Origin: Rhodothermales bacterium
GTDB lineage: Bacteria; Bacteroidota; Rhodothermia; Rhodothermales; UBA10348
NCBI GenBank assembly: GCA_024711125.1
Contig: JANJTM010000029.1
Coordinates: 1-64,000 of the forward strand
DNA length: 64,000 nucleotides
Reading direction: 5' to 3'
Position numbers and translations under genes: made by a program. The notes beneath the pieces are model-generated. The model was given only the letters and a program-made list of their open reading frames with translations, was not told the DNA's origin and searched no databases. This document shows positions 8,081 to 17,500 of the stretch, piece after piece. The first letter of the stretch is position 1. Each line of letters begins with the position of its first letter.

Positions 8081-8099
8081 ACCGGATCAACGATCCGGT
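8081..8099 (-). promoter_or_regulatory. Perfect inverted repeat upstream of the lipoprotein gene
   Basis: ACCGGATC-AAC-GATCCGGT is an 8-bp perfect inverted repeat with a 3-nt spacer. It is 21 nt upstream of the likely start of the minus-strand lipoprotein gene and in the divergent space towards korA. It could be an operator or a 5'-UTR hairpin. Confidence 0.4.
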
Positions 8100-8160
8100 G
8101 CCGTCCGGGTTGCCGGCCGGGTCAGGATAGCGCCGCTTCCGGTCATGCGCGGCAGGGAAA

Positions 8161-8238
8161 CCCCTACGGGTACGTTCAGCCCGCCCCTACAGGCCCTCTG
8201 CCGGGGAACCTACAGGGTCACCGGGCCTGAATTCCTAC
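8161..8238 (+). promoter_or_regulatory. Phased CCTAC direct repeats upstream of the kor-rnf operon
   Basis: CCTAC occurs at 8163, 8186, 8209 and 8234, so the spacings are 23, 23 and 25 bp, close to two helical turns. The middle two extend to CCCCTACAGG and CCTACAGGG. Regularly phased sites on one DNA face suggest a multimeric regulator controlling korAB-rnf. Confidence 0.4.
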
Positions 8239-8344
8239 CGTTGCGTGGGCTTTTGGGAGACTGCCCCCAGGTCTCTCCAACCGAGCGCACCCACCCGCAC
8301 GGGCACCTCCCCCGAGGCCCCCGAATCCACGGAAATCCACGCCC

Positions 8345-10249
8345 ATGTCCAGCCACTCCGAGCATGATAACGGCCAGTCGGCCGTCGCCTCCAAGAAGGT
8401 CCGTCCCCTGAGGGAACACGTCGTCGAGATCGTTTCGGACGCCGGCGAAGGCGCCCAGAAAGCCGGGCAGTCGTTCGGGACCGTCTCGGCCAAGATGGGC
8501 AACGGTGTCTGGACCGTCGAGATCATCCCCGCCGAGATCCAGCCGCCGCCGCGCAGCCAGGCCGGCGCGTCGGGCATCCGCGTGCGCATCGGAGCGTTCC
8601 CGATCACCAACATGGGTGACGAGGTCGACCTCATCGTCGCCTTCAACGAGCAGGCCCTGCTCGGCCGCCTCGCCGTGGCCAATTTCAAGCCGGGCTGCAC
8701 GATCCTGCTCGAGAACAAGTGGCGCGACCACGCCGATCCCGACATCGCGCGGGCCTACGGCACGGCGTACGCCCGCCTCGTCGAGGACGGGTACAAGGTG
8801 GTCGAGGTGCCGATGGAAGAGATCTGCCTCAAGTACGTGAACAACCCGCAGCTCGGGAAGAACATGTTCGTACTCGGGCTGCTCTGCAATCTGTACTCGC
8901 GCGACCTCGAGACGGCCCGCGAAACGGTGCGGTACGCGTTCCGCAAGAAGGCGCAGAAGGTCATCGACTCGAACGTCGCCCTGCTCGATGCGGGCTTCCA
9001 GTGGGCCGAGGAAAATGTCGATTACCGCTTCGAAGTGCCGCCGATGAAGATCGACGCGCCGCAGATCGTGGTGAACGGCAACCAGGCGATCGCGCTCGGT
9101 GTCATGGCATCGGGTATGGATGTCTGCGCGATGTACCCGATCACGCCGGCCACGTCGGCCTCGCACTACCTGAGCGAGATCTTCGAGAACGTGGGGGGCG
9201 TCGTGCACCAGGCCGAGGACGAGATCGCGGCCGCGGCGTTTGCCGTCGGCGCCTCCTACGCCGGCAAGTGCGCCGTCACGATCACCTCCGGCCCGGGCAT
9301 GTCGCTCAAGACGGAGGTGCTGGGGCTCGCCTCGATGGCCGAAATTCCGCTCGTCGTGGTCAACGTACAGCGCGGAGGCCCGTCGACCGGTCTTCCGACC
9401 AAGGTCGAGCAGGGTGACCTGCTGCAGGCCCTCTTCGGAACCCACGGAGACGCGCCCAAGGTCGTCATGGCGACCGCGACCATCGAGGACTGCTTCTACT
9501 CGATCCTCACGGCGCGACGCATCGCCGAGACCTTCCGCATCCCGGTGTACGTGTTGAGCGACGCCAACCTCGCGACCGGCCAGCAGCCCTTCAACCGCCC
9601 GGAGTTCCGGTCGGAATGGGTGGCCCCCCCGTTCGACCAGCGCCCGGTGCCCAAGGGCACCAAGCCCTACGACTGGGACGAAAAGACCGGTTTGTCCACC
9701 CGCCTCATCCCCGGACAACCCGGTGGCATGTTCACGCTGACCGGTCTCGCGCACTCGGCCGAGGGCAAGGTGGCCTACGGGCCCGGCGTGAACCAGCAGG
9801 GCATGACGAAGCGTTCGCTGAAACTCGCCGCCCTGCAGAAGACGCTCAAGGCGCCCGCGGTGTTCGGTGACGAGGAGGGCGGCGACCTGCTGCTGGTGGG
9901 CTGGGGCTCGACCAAGGGGGCGATCGAGGAGGCCGTCACGCGCTGCCGCGAGGACGGGCTCTCGGTCTCCAGCCTGCACCTCACGTTCCTCCAGCCGATG
10001 GCCTCGGGCATCGGGGACATCCTCAAGCGCTTCCGCCAGGTGGTCTGCGTCGAGATCAACTACTCGGACTCGACGGAGGAAGAGCTTATCGACGACGAGA
10101 ACCGCCGCTATTCGAACCTGTCCCTGCTGCTGCGAGCCCGCTACCTCGTCGACGTGCAGAACTGGACGAACGTGCACGGGCAGCCGATCGGGCCCGGGCG
10201 CATCGAGTCCATGATCCGCACGCGTCTTGGCGTGATGCAGCCCGCCTGA
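8345..10249 (+). CDS. korA: 2-oxoacid:ferredoxin oxidoreductase, fused gamma-alpha subunit (KorA type)
   Basis: 634 residues. The N-terminal ~200 residues are the gamma domain (RVRIGAFPITNMGDEVDLIVAFNEQ). The rest is the alpha, pyrimidine-binding domain starting at VNGNQAIALGVMASGMDVCAMYPITPATS and including QAEDEIAAAAFAVGASYAGK and TSGPGMSLKTE. This gamma-alpha fusion is typical of two-subunit 2-oxoglutarate (or related 2-oxoacid):ferredoxin oxidoreductases, which convert a 2-oxoacid and CoA to acyl-CoA, CO2 and reduced ferredoxin in the cytoplasm. The beta subunit follows after 67 bp. First gene of the operon that continues into rnf. Substrate assignment as 2-oxoglutarate is inference. Confidence 0.9.
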   Translation: MSSHSEHDNGQSAVASKKVRPLREHVVEIVSDAGEGAQKAGQSFGTVSAKMGNGVWTVEIIPAEIQPPPRSQAGASGIRVRIGAFPITNMGDEVDLIVAFNEQALLGRLAVANFKPGCTILLENKWRDHADPDIARAYGTAYARLVEDGYKVVEVPMEEICLKYVNNPQLGKNMFVLGLLCNLYSRDLETARETVRYAFRKKAQKVIDSNVALLDAGFQWAEENVDYRFEVPPMKIDAPQIVVNGNQAIALGVMASGMDVCAMYPITPATSASHYLSEIFENVGGVVHQAEDEIAAAAFAVGASYAGKCAVTITSGPGMSLKTEVLGLASMAEIPLVVVNVQRGGPSTGLPTKVEQGDLLQALFGTHGDAPKVVMATATIEDCFYSILTARRIAETFRIPVYVLSDANLATGQQPFNRPEFRSEWVAPPFDQRPVPKGTKPYDWDEKTGLSTRLIPGQPGGMFTLTGLAHSAEGKVAYGPGVNQQGMTKRSLKLAALQKTLKAPAVFGDEEGGDLLLVGWGSTKGAIEEAVTRCREDGLSVSSLHLTFLQPMASGIGDILKRFRQVVCVEINYSDSTEEELIDDENRRYSNLSLLLRARYLVDVQNWTNVHGQPIGPGRIESMIRTRLGVMQPA

Positions 10250-10316
10250 CGCACCCTCGGCGAAGGCACCCATCGAAACACCCTGCGCAGCCCCGCTGCG
10301 CCTTTCCTACAGCGCC

Positions 10317-11279
10317 ATGTTCGGACTCCAGGAAACCGCCACCCTCGACCAGGGAAACGACTATTACAGCCTGCAGGACTACCAGTCGGCCGTTCCGCGC
10401 TGGTGTTCGGGCTGCGGCGACAACACGATCCTTTCGAGCGTGCAGAAGCTGCTGCGCGACGAACAGCTTCCGCCCGAGAAGACCGTGTTCGTGTCCGGAA
10501 TCGGGTGTTCGTCCCGTTTTCCGCACTACATGGGCACCTACGGCTTCCACTCGCTGCACGGACGCGCGCTGCCGATCGCGCAGGGCATCAAGATCCGCCG
10601 GCCCGACCTGAACGTCTTCGTCAACATGGGCGACGGCGACTGCTGTTCGATCGGAACCGCGCACTGGATCCACGCCATCCGCTACAACTTCAAGATGGTG
10701 GCGATGGTGCACGACAACGAGGTGTACGGGATGACCAAGATGCAGGCGTCCCCGACCTCGCCGAAGGGCCTCAAGACGAACACCACGCCGAAGGGCACCG
10801 TGCTCGACCCGCTCAACATGCTGACGGCCACGCTGGGCATCTCGAACGTGTCGTTCGTCGCCAACGTGGTCGAGTGGATCCCGGAAATGATGTACCAGGT
10901 GCTGAAGGCGGCGTATCACCACAACGGATTCGCCTTCGTGCGCATCGTACAGCGCTGCCCGCACTTCCTGCCGAACATCTTCGATCCGCTCATGCGGGAT
11001 CCCGACAAGATCCTCATGCTGACCGACGAGAACGGGCTGAAGCCCTCGGCCGACCTGCGCAAGATCTACAAGAACGAGATGGCGCACGATCCGTCGAACA
11101 TCCACCGGGCCCGCGAGATCGCCAGTTCGATGGACCCGATGCCGTGCGGCGTGCTGTACCGCAACCCTGACGTGCCGGTCTACGACGAACTGCGCCGCGC
11201 GCAGCGGGTCGTCACGCACGACGTGCGCCGCGAGGCGCTCGACCGCGAGTTCGACCGGTTTGCCGTCAACGTTTCCTGA
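10317..11279 (+). CDS. korB: 2-oxoacid:ferredoxin oxidoreductase beta subunit (KorB type)
   Basis: 320 residues. It binds thiamine diphosphate: the GDGDCCSIGTAHWIHAIRYN segment and the following NEVYGMTKMQASPTS are the conserved TPP/Mg region. The N-terminal WCSGCGDN and a later Cys would help ligate the 4Fe-4S cluster seen in this family. Together with the fused gamma-alpha subunit it forms an alpha2beta2-type enzyme. The next gene starts 9 bp downstream, so its products are probably made together with the downstream ferredoxin-like protein. Confidence 0.92.
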   Translation: MFGLQETATLDQGNDYYSLQDYQSAVPRWCSGCGDNTILSSVQKLLRDEQLPPEKTVFVSGIGCSSRFPHYMGTYGFHSLHGRALPIAQGIKIRRPDLNVFVNMGDGDCCSIGTAHWIHAIRYNFKMVAMVHDNEVYGMTKMQASPTSPKGLKTNTTPKGTVLDPLNMLTATLGISNVSFVANVVEWIPEMMYQVLKAAYHHNGFAFVRIVQRCPHFLPNIFDPLMRDPDKILMLTDENGLKPSADLRKIYKNEMAHDPSNIHRAREIASSMDPMPCGVLYRNPDVPVYDELRRAQRVVTHDVRREALDREFDRFAVNVS

Positions 11280-11288
11280 GGCCCTTCC

Positions 11289-13673
11289 GTGGAAGCCATC
11301 GAAACCTCCCTCGCCGAACCGGTCGCGACCGAGGACGCCGCGGCCCCGGCCGGCAGGACCTCCGTGCGACGGCCGGCTCCCCGCGACGTCGAGGACGCCG
11401 CCGCTCCGGGCGAGGCCCGGCGGGTGATTTCCCAATTCGTCCGCACCGGACGAGCGCCCGAAGGCTCGTCGCTGCATCCGGGGATCGGCGACAGGCTGCC
11501 GGTGGCCCTGTTCCACGCGCTCTCCTCGCCCGCGTTGCGTTCGCCGTACCCGGTCGTCATCGACGCGGCCGGCGGAGCGCTCCAGGTGCGTCCGCTCGGC
11601 GAGGCGCTCGACGCCCTTGCCGACGTACCCGGGGTTGAAGGGGAAGCGGCCGAGCTGAACCGGTTCTTTCTTCGGAGGGTGGAGACCGCCCTCCGGTCGG
11701 GCACGGTGGTCGACCCGTCGCTCGTGCAGGCCTGGAAGGCCGCTTGCGCCACGGTGCGGGCGTCGACGCGCGAGGATCGCCTCGCCGCGTTCGACGCGTT
11801 CGCCGCAATCACCGGGAAGTCCCTGTCCGTTTCGGCGTCCCTGCTGCCCTGCGAGCCGGAGACGGCGCGCCTGTTCGCACGCGCGGTCGAGGAACGCCTG
11901 TCGACCGAACGCGGACGGGACCTCGTGGCCGAGGCCGATACCCTGCGCCTGTCGCTGTCGGCTCTTCTCGAGGTCGAGAAGGAAGCCGGCCATGACGCCG
12001 TGGCGCCCGACCGGCTCCGCCGGACCGTGGGGGGCGCCCTCGAGAGCGCGTTCGACTTCGACGCCCTGTCGAGCCTTCTCGACGAGGCGCCGCATGGTCC
12101 GGGAATGGCGCCGGAGCGCCGCTCCCGCATCGAATCGCTGGTCGAGACGCTGGCCCATGCCGCGACGTTGTTTTCGTCCGAGGTCGTCTGCCGGCTCGAC
12201 GAGGCCGAAGAGCGCATGGCAGAGCAGACCGCGAACCTGGCTTCGCTCCTCCGCGCGCTGGAAACGGCACGGCTGGAGGCCGCCAACCGGTTCCGCGCCG
12301 ACCTGCACGGCCCGTTGCTCGACGGTTACAGGGCCGACGCGCTGTCGGCCGAAGACCTCGAGCGGTGCCCGCCCGTCGTGGTGGAGGCCGACGAGGCCTC
12401 CCTCGCGGAGGAGCACCTGGGCATGCTGATGTCACTGCTCCGGGATCGGCGGCCGTTCAAGGTGATCCTCACGCTGCGAGCTGCGCCCGGCGGGCCGTTC
12501 GGCGACGCCGCGTCGCTCGCCACGGGCCTCGGAACCGCCTTCGTCGCGCAGGTCGCGCTGAGCGACGTGTCCGGCTGGACGACCGCCGTGGAGCAGGGAT
12601 TCGCCCATCCGGGTCCGGCGCTCCTTGCCCTGTACGCCGGAGGGCCCGGCTTCGACCGGTTGACCCCGTACCTCGCGGCTGCGGCCGCGCGCGACGGGCG
12701 GGCGGTGCCGACCTTCGTATTCCGCCCGACGCCGGGTGTGCCGTGGGCCGACCGCCTGTCGGTGGCGTCGAACGACCTGCCGGACGGCGACTGGCTGACG
12801 ACCGTCGTACCCGTAGTGGCCGACGACGATACGGAGGAGGCGCTCGAGACGACCTTCACGTGGATCGACCACGCCGCCTGCGTACCCGCCTTCGGTACCG
12901 AATTCCTCCCCGTGCCGGCCGACGCCGAGCCGCCGGGTCTCGTGCCGGTCGACCGGTTCCTCGGGATGGACACGGCCGAACGGTCACGCGCCTTCCCCTA
13001 CGTGCTGACGGTCCGGCCGGACGGCGTGCTCGAAAAATGCGTCGTTACGGCGCGCCTCACCGAGCGGGCCGAGGTCGCCCTCGACCGCTGGCGCCGGCTT
13101 CGCGAACTGGGCGGCGTCGGAAATTCGTTTGCGGAACGGGCCGAGGCCGCCGCCGGGCGACGGTTCGCGGCCGAACGGGACGTGGCCGTCGCGGCCGCGA
13201 GGGAGGCGCACGCCGCTGAGATGGATCGCGCCGTCTCTTCGCTCGCCGAGTCGATCGTCGCGAATATCGCCGCATCCCTGCTCGACCTCGAACCGGGCAC
13301 GGCCCCCCGGACGGCGCCAACCCGTACGGCCGCGCCGGCCGCTGCCGCGCCGGCTCCGGCCGAGGGCGAGCCCGCGACCGCGGTCGCCGCGCCCGCGACC
13401 GAGCCGGAGGAAGAGCCCCTGGTCCTCGACGAGGCCTACATCGAGACCCCGCGGTGTACCTCGTGCAACGAGTGCACGCAGCTCAACGGCATGATCTTCG
13501 GCTACAACGCGGAGAAGCAGGCCTACATCAAGGACGCGTCGGCCGGTCCCTACCGCGATCTCGTCATGGCGGCCGAAAAATGCCCGGTGCGCATCATTCA
13601 CCCCGGCAAACCCCTCAACCCGAACGAATCGGGGCTCGACGACCTGGTCGAACGGGCAAAGGCCTTCCGCTAG
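11289..13673 (+). CDS. PFOR-related protein with C-terminal ferredoxin-like Cys motif, probably non-catalytic
   Basis: 794 residues of mostly unfamiliar sequence. Residues about 385-480 resemble the end of the TPP domain of pyruvate:ferredoxin oxidoreductase (AFVAQVALSDV with PGPALLALYA, as in the PFOR VAQVA...PGPSLIIAYAP region). The upstream GDG..N TPP motif cannot be found. An Ala/Pro-rich linker at about 680-715 leads to a C-terminal domain with CTSCNECTQLN and a later KCPVRI, a C-x2-C-x2-C...CP pattern for one Fe-S cluster. The same PFOR-like segment recurs in the 1372-residue protein two genes downstream. It lies 9 bp after korB and 3 bp before rnfB, so an electron-carrying or docking role between Kor and Rnf is likely but unproven. 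Confidence 0.7.
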   Translation: MEAIETSLAEPVATEDAAAPAGRTSVRRPAPRDVEDAAAPGEARRVISQFVRTGRAPEGSSLHPGIGDRLPVALFHALSSPALRSPYPVVIDAAGGALQVRPLGEALDALADVPGVEGEAAELNRFFLRRVETALRSGTVVDPSLVQAWKAACATVRASTREDRLAAFDAFAAITGKSLSVSASLLPCEPETARLFARAVEERLSTERGRDLVAEADTLRLSLSALLEVEKEAGHDAVAPDRLRRTVGGALESAFDFDALSSLLDEAPHGPGMAPERRSRIESLVETLAHAATLFSSEVVCRLDEAEERMAEQTANLASLLRALETARLEAANRFRADLHGPLLDGYRADALSAEDLERCPPVVVEADEASLAEEHLGMLMSLLRDRRPFKVILTLRAAPGGPFGDAASLATGLGTAFVAQVALSDVSGWTTAVEQGFAHPGPALLALYAGGPGFDRLTPYLAAAAARDGRAVPTFVFRPTPGVPWADRLSVASNDLPDGDWLTTVVPVVADDDTEEALETTFTWIDHAACVPAFGTEFLPVPADAEPPGLVPVDRFLGMDTAERSRAFPYVLTVRPDGVLEKCVVTARLTERAEVALDRWRRLRELGGVGNSFAERAEAAAGRRFAAERDVAVAAAREAHAAEMDRAVSSLAESIVANIAASLLDLEPGTAPRTAPTRTAAPAAAAPAPAEGEPATAVAAPATEPEEEPLVLDEAYIETPRCTSCNECTQLNGMIFGYNAEKQAYIKDASAGPYRDLVMAAEKCPVRIIHPGKPLNPNESGLDDLVERAKAFR

Positions 13674-13676
13674 GCC

Positions 13677-14537
13677 ATGGCTGCACTCACGGCCATCGGA
13701 TACCTCGCCGCGCTCTGCGTCGCGCTGGCCGGGCTGCTCGCCCTCGCCCAGCGAAAGCTGTACGTCTGGGAGGACCCGCGTATCGACGACGTGACCGACC
13801 TCCTGCCGGGAGCGAACTGCGGAGCGTGCGGCCTTCCGGGCTGCCGGGCATTCGCCGAGAGCGTGGTGGGCGGAACGATCCAGCCCGGACAGTGCACGGT
13901 AGGCGGTCCGGACGGCGCCACCCGGGTCGCCGAATATCTCGGAATCGACGCCGGCTCGATGGAGAAGCAGGTCGCTCGCCTGCTCTGCGCGGGCGGAACC
14001 GACCAGGCGGTACAGGCAGGCGCCTACGCAGGATACTCCTCGTGCCGCGCCGCCGCGACCGTGGCGGGCGGACCGAAGGAGTGCACCTGGGGCTGCCTGG
14101 GCCTCGCCGACTGCCGTGATGCTTGCACGTTCAACGCGATCACGATGGCCCCCAACGGGTTGCCGGTGGTGGACCTCGACCTGTGCACGGCATGCGGCGA
14201 CTGCGTGCGCGCGTGTCCGAAGCAACTGTTCGAGATCCTGCCGGCCCGCCGCCGCCTGATCGTCCAGTGCCGTTCCCTGCTCGAAGGGGACGCGGCCCTC
14301 GCCACGTGCAACGTCGCCTGCACGGCATGCGGCCTGTGCGTCGCCGACGCGCCCGAAGGACTGCTGTCGATGCAGCGCAACCTGCCGGTGGTCGACCCCG
14401 CGCGCAACGAACTCGAAACCGCCATCGCGACCTATCGGTGCCCGACGGGCGCGATCGCGTGGGTCGAAGGCCAGCAGTTCCCGACCCTCCACGAATCCCT
14501 CGCTTCCGACAAGGCACGCCATGCTGTTCCGGCGTAG
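13677..14537 (+). CDS. rnfB: Rnf complex subunit B, ferredoxin-interacting Fe-S protein
   Basis: 286 residues. One N-terminal membrane helix (residues 3-24) is followed by the RnfB 4Fe-4S motif CGACGLPGC and a downstream Cys. Then come the RnfB-specific segment CTWGCLGLADCRDAC and two ferredoxin-like motifs, CTACGDCVRACP and CTACGLCVADAP. In the last motif the usual fourth Cys is Ala; a later RCPTGAI could supply the missing ligand. RnfB takes electrons from reduced ferredoxin. It overlaps the next gene by 17 bp, so translation is coupled. Confidence 0.9.
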   Translation: MAALTAIGYLAALCVALAGLLALAQRKLYVWEDPRIDDVTDLLPGANCGACGLPGCRAFAESVVGGTIQPGQCTVGGPDGATRVAEYLGIDAGSMEKQVARLLCAGGTDQAVQAGAYAGYSSCRAAATVAGGPKECTWGCLGLADCRDACTFNAITMAPNGLPVVDLDLCTACGDCVRACPKQLFEILPARRRLIVQCRSLLEGDAALATCNVACTACGLCVADAPEGLLSMQRNLPVVDPARNELETAIATYRCPTGAIAWVEGQQFPTLHESLASDKARHAVPA

Positions 14538-17500
14538 AACCGCAGCTCCCGAGGCGGGTCCCCTCGGTCCCGTTCGTTCCGGGCTCGACGCGCTCGTCGC
14601 GGTCGAGCGGTCCCTCGATTCGCGGCTGTTCGTGGCGTCGGGCGACCTGGCAGGCGTGGCCTCCGTCGCGGCCGGATCGGCCGCCGACGCCGTGGCCCGC
14701 GCCTTCGCCGCCGCGGCGACGGGCCGCCGCGCAGCGGCCTTCGCGACAACGACCGGGTTTTCGGACGCGCTTCCGACCATCGAGCAGGCCGTGGCCCGCC
14801 GCGTTCCGTTCGTCGTATACGCGGTGGCCGACGGTCCCTGGGATCCGGCACTTGCCGCCGGACTCGCCGGGGCCGTGGTGTTGGCCGTTCCCGACGTCCG
14901 GGACGTGATCGCCGTGGCCGTGGCCGCGCGCCGCGCGGCCGAGGAGGCCCTGCTCCCGGTGGTCTGCATCGTCGACGCTTCGCTCATCGCGCACGCGGCC
15001 TGCGACCTTCCGGAGCCCGCCGACCTCTCCGGCCTGCTCCAGACCACGCTGGACACCCCGGACCCGGTCCAGAAGATCGTATTCGGGGAGCGCCGACCGG
15101 CCGTGCCGGCGTGGCTCGACGCCGATCACCCGATGGGACTCGGCGCCCGGCTCTCGGGCCACGACGCCGCCGCGGCCGTCGCCGCCCGGCGCCTTCTGCT
15201 CGACGTCGAGATTGCGGGCCTGGTGGATCGTGCGCTGTCCCTCGCCTCGACCGCCTGCGGTCGATCCCTCGCCGCCGTCGTCGCGCTCGGTGACGAACGC
15301 TCGTCCGCGACCCTGGTCACCGCCGGCCCGGCTCCGGCGCCGGCCTCGGCCGGCCGGGCATGGCGCACCGTGCAGTGCGTGCGGCTCTTCCCGTTCCCCG
15401 TGGAAGCCGTGGCGGCGCGCGTCGGACGCAGCGCCGCGGCCCTCCTGCTGCCCGCCGATCCGGCCGCCGTGCCGGCCCGCTTCGCCGCGGCCGTCGGACA
15501 GGCCTCGGGCCGCCCGCTGCGCATCGGCGCCCTGAAGACCGGGTTCGAACCCGACCTGTCGGCCGATTTCGAGGCCGTGGCGACACAACTGGCGGCCGGA
15601 ACGCTTCCGGATCCCTTCTTTCCTTCCACCTGGCGCACGACCGACCGGCCGGGGCTTCCCGAGCCCGAGCGGCTCGAACAGCGCCTCAAGGCCACCCGAC
15701 CCGGCTTCGACCGCGCCCTCGTGCGCGGTTCCGAACCCCGTGAGACCGCACCGTACGTCGTCTTCGGAGGACCGCTTCTCGGTTCGCTGGCCGAACACGA
15801 GGCGGCACCGTCGCTCGGTACGGGCGGAACTCCCGTGCGCACCTGGCGGGCGAGACCGTCCCACGGCCCGGATACCGTGGCGATCGCCCTCGGCGACGCC
15901 GCCCGGCACCCGACGTACGGACGCGCCTCGGCCCTGGTGCTCGAATCGGCCGCCGAACTCGACCGACTCGGACTGCACGACCTCCTCGGGCGCGGAACCG
16001 AAGTCGTCGTCCCGGACCCCGAACGGATCTCGGCCGAAGCGGTCGTACGAATCCGGCGCGCCGGCGCCCGCCTGCGCCGGGTCGAATGGCCCGGACCGGG
16101 GGAAGCACGTCCGCATGCGCTCGAGCGCCCGCTGGCGCTGCTTTCGGCCGCTCCGGGCGCCTCGGGTCCGGCGTTCGCCGAGACCGCTCGGCGGCTGGTG
16201 GCCCGTCTCGTCCAGGCCGGACTCGTGGGCGACCGGGTGGCCGACGACCTGCTTTCGCGACTCGACGGCGTCTCGGTGCAGGACGCCGCGTTTCCCACTT
16301 CCGAGCCCCCCGAGCCGCTGCCGCCGTCGGTACTGGAAGGCATCGGCATCTCCCCGGAGAGCCCGGACGATCCCGTGCGATTCTGGCGCACGGTAGGCTT
16401 CGCGCACGCCTCGGGCCGTGCCTCGGAGCTGATTCCCGATCCCTATCGCGCCATCGGCGCCCTTCCGGCGCGTGCCGGCTGGGCCCCGACCGGAAGCGGC
16501 ACGCCCCCCGCGCTGCCCTCGTTCGTCGCCGAACGCTGCACCGGGTGCGTCGATTGCTTCGCCGCGTGTCCGCAGGGTGCGATCGAAGTCGCGGCCTTCG
16601 CGTTCGACGAAGCCCTGGACGCCGCCTTTGCCGCGCTCGAGCGCGCGGGGTCTGCCGCCTTCAATCTCTCCCGGCTGCGCAAGCCCCTCGCCCAGGAGGC
16701 CCACAAGCTCTTCCGCGGCGACCTGCTGAACCAGTTCCCGAGGGTGCCGGCCGTGTTCGCCGAGGCGCTCGAGCGCACGCTCGTCCGGGCCGGCGCCGAC
16801 GAGGCCAAGCGCAACGAGTTGCAGTCGGAATTCGCGTCCCTCACCCCGTTCCTGCCCGGGATTCCGCTCGCCCGGACCCGGGGCTGGATGACCGCCGCCG
16901 AGGAGACGGCCAAGGGCAGTGGTCGGGCCTTCACGCTGGCCGTCGATCCGGACCGTTGCAGCGCCTGCGGACTCTGCGTGGCGGTGTGTCGCGAGGGTGC
17001 GCTCGAATCGGCGGCCGCTACGCCCGATTCCATCGCGGCCGCGCGGACCGGGGCGGCCTGGTGCCGCTCCCTCCCGGCGCCTCCCGCCGCGTCCATAGCG
17101 ACCGTTTCGACCGAATCGGCGCCGGCGCGCCTCCTCGAGCACCGGGTGAACGACCTGGTATCGGGCGCCGACGACGCCTTCCACGCCACGCTTCGCCTCG
17201 TGGCCATGGCGGCCGACACCGCCGTCTCGAACGCGCGCGCCGAACTGCGGGCGCGCATCGCCGGAGCCCGGAGCGCCCTCCAGGAAGCGGCGCGCAAGGC
17301 GGTCACGAGCGCGGCGTCGATCAACGACTTCGACGCGTTCTCCAAGCGGCTCGCCGCGCTGGGCGAAGGTCTGACGCCGGACCGGTTGCTCTCGGCGGCC
17401 GGAGGCGAGAGCGGAGTGGATGCCGACCGTGTGCGCCGGCTTACCGACGCCGAGCGTCGCCTCGGCGAACTCGAACGCGCCTGGACGAGTCCCGACGCGG

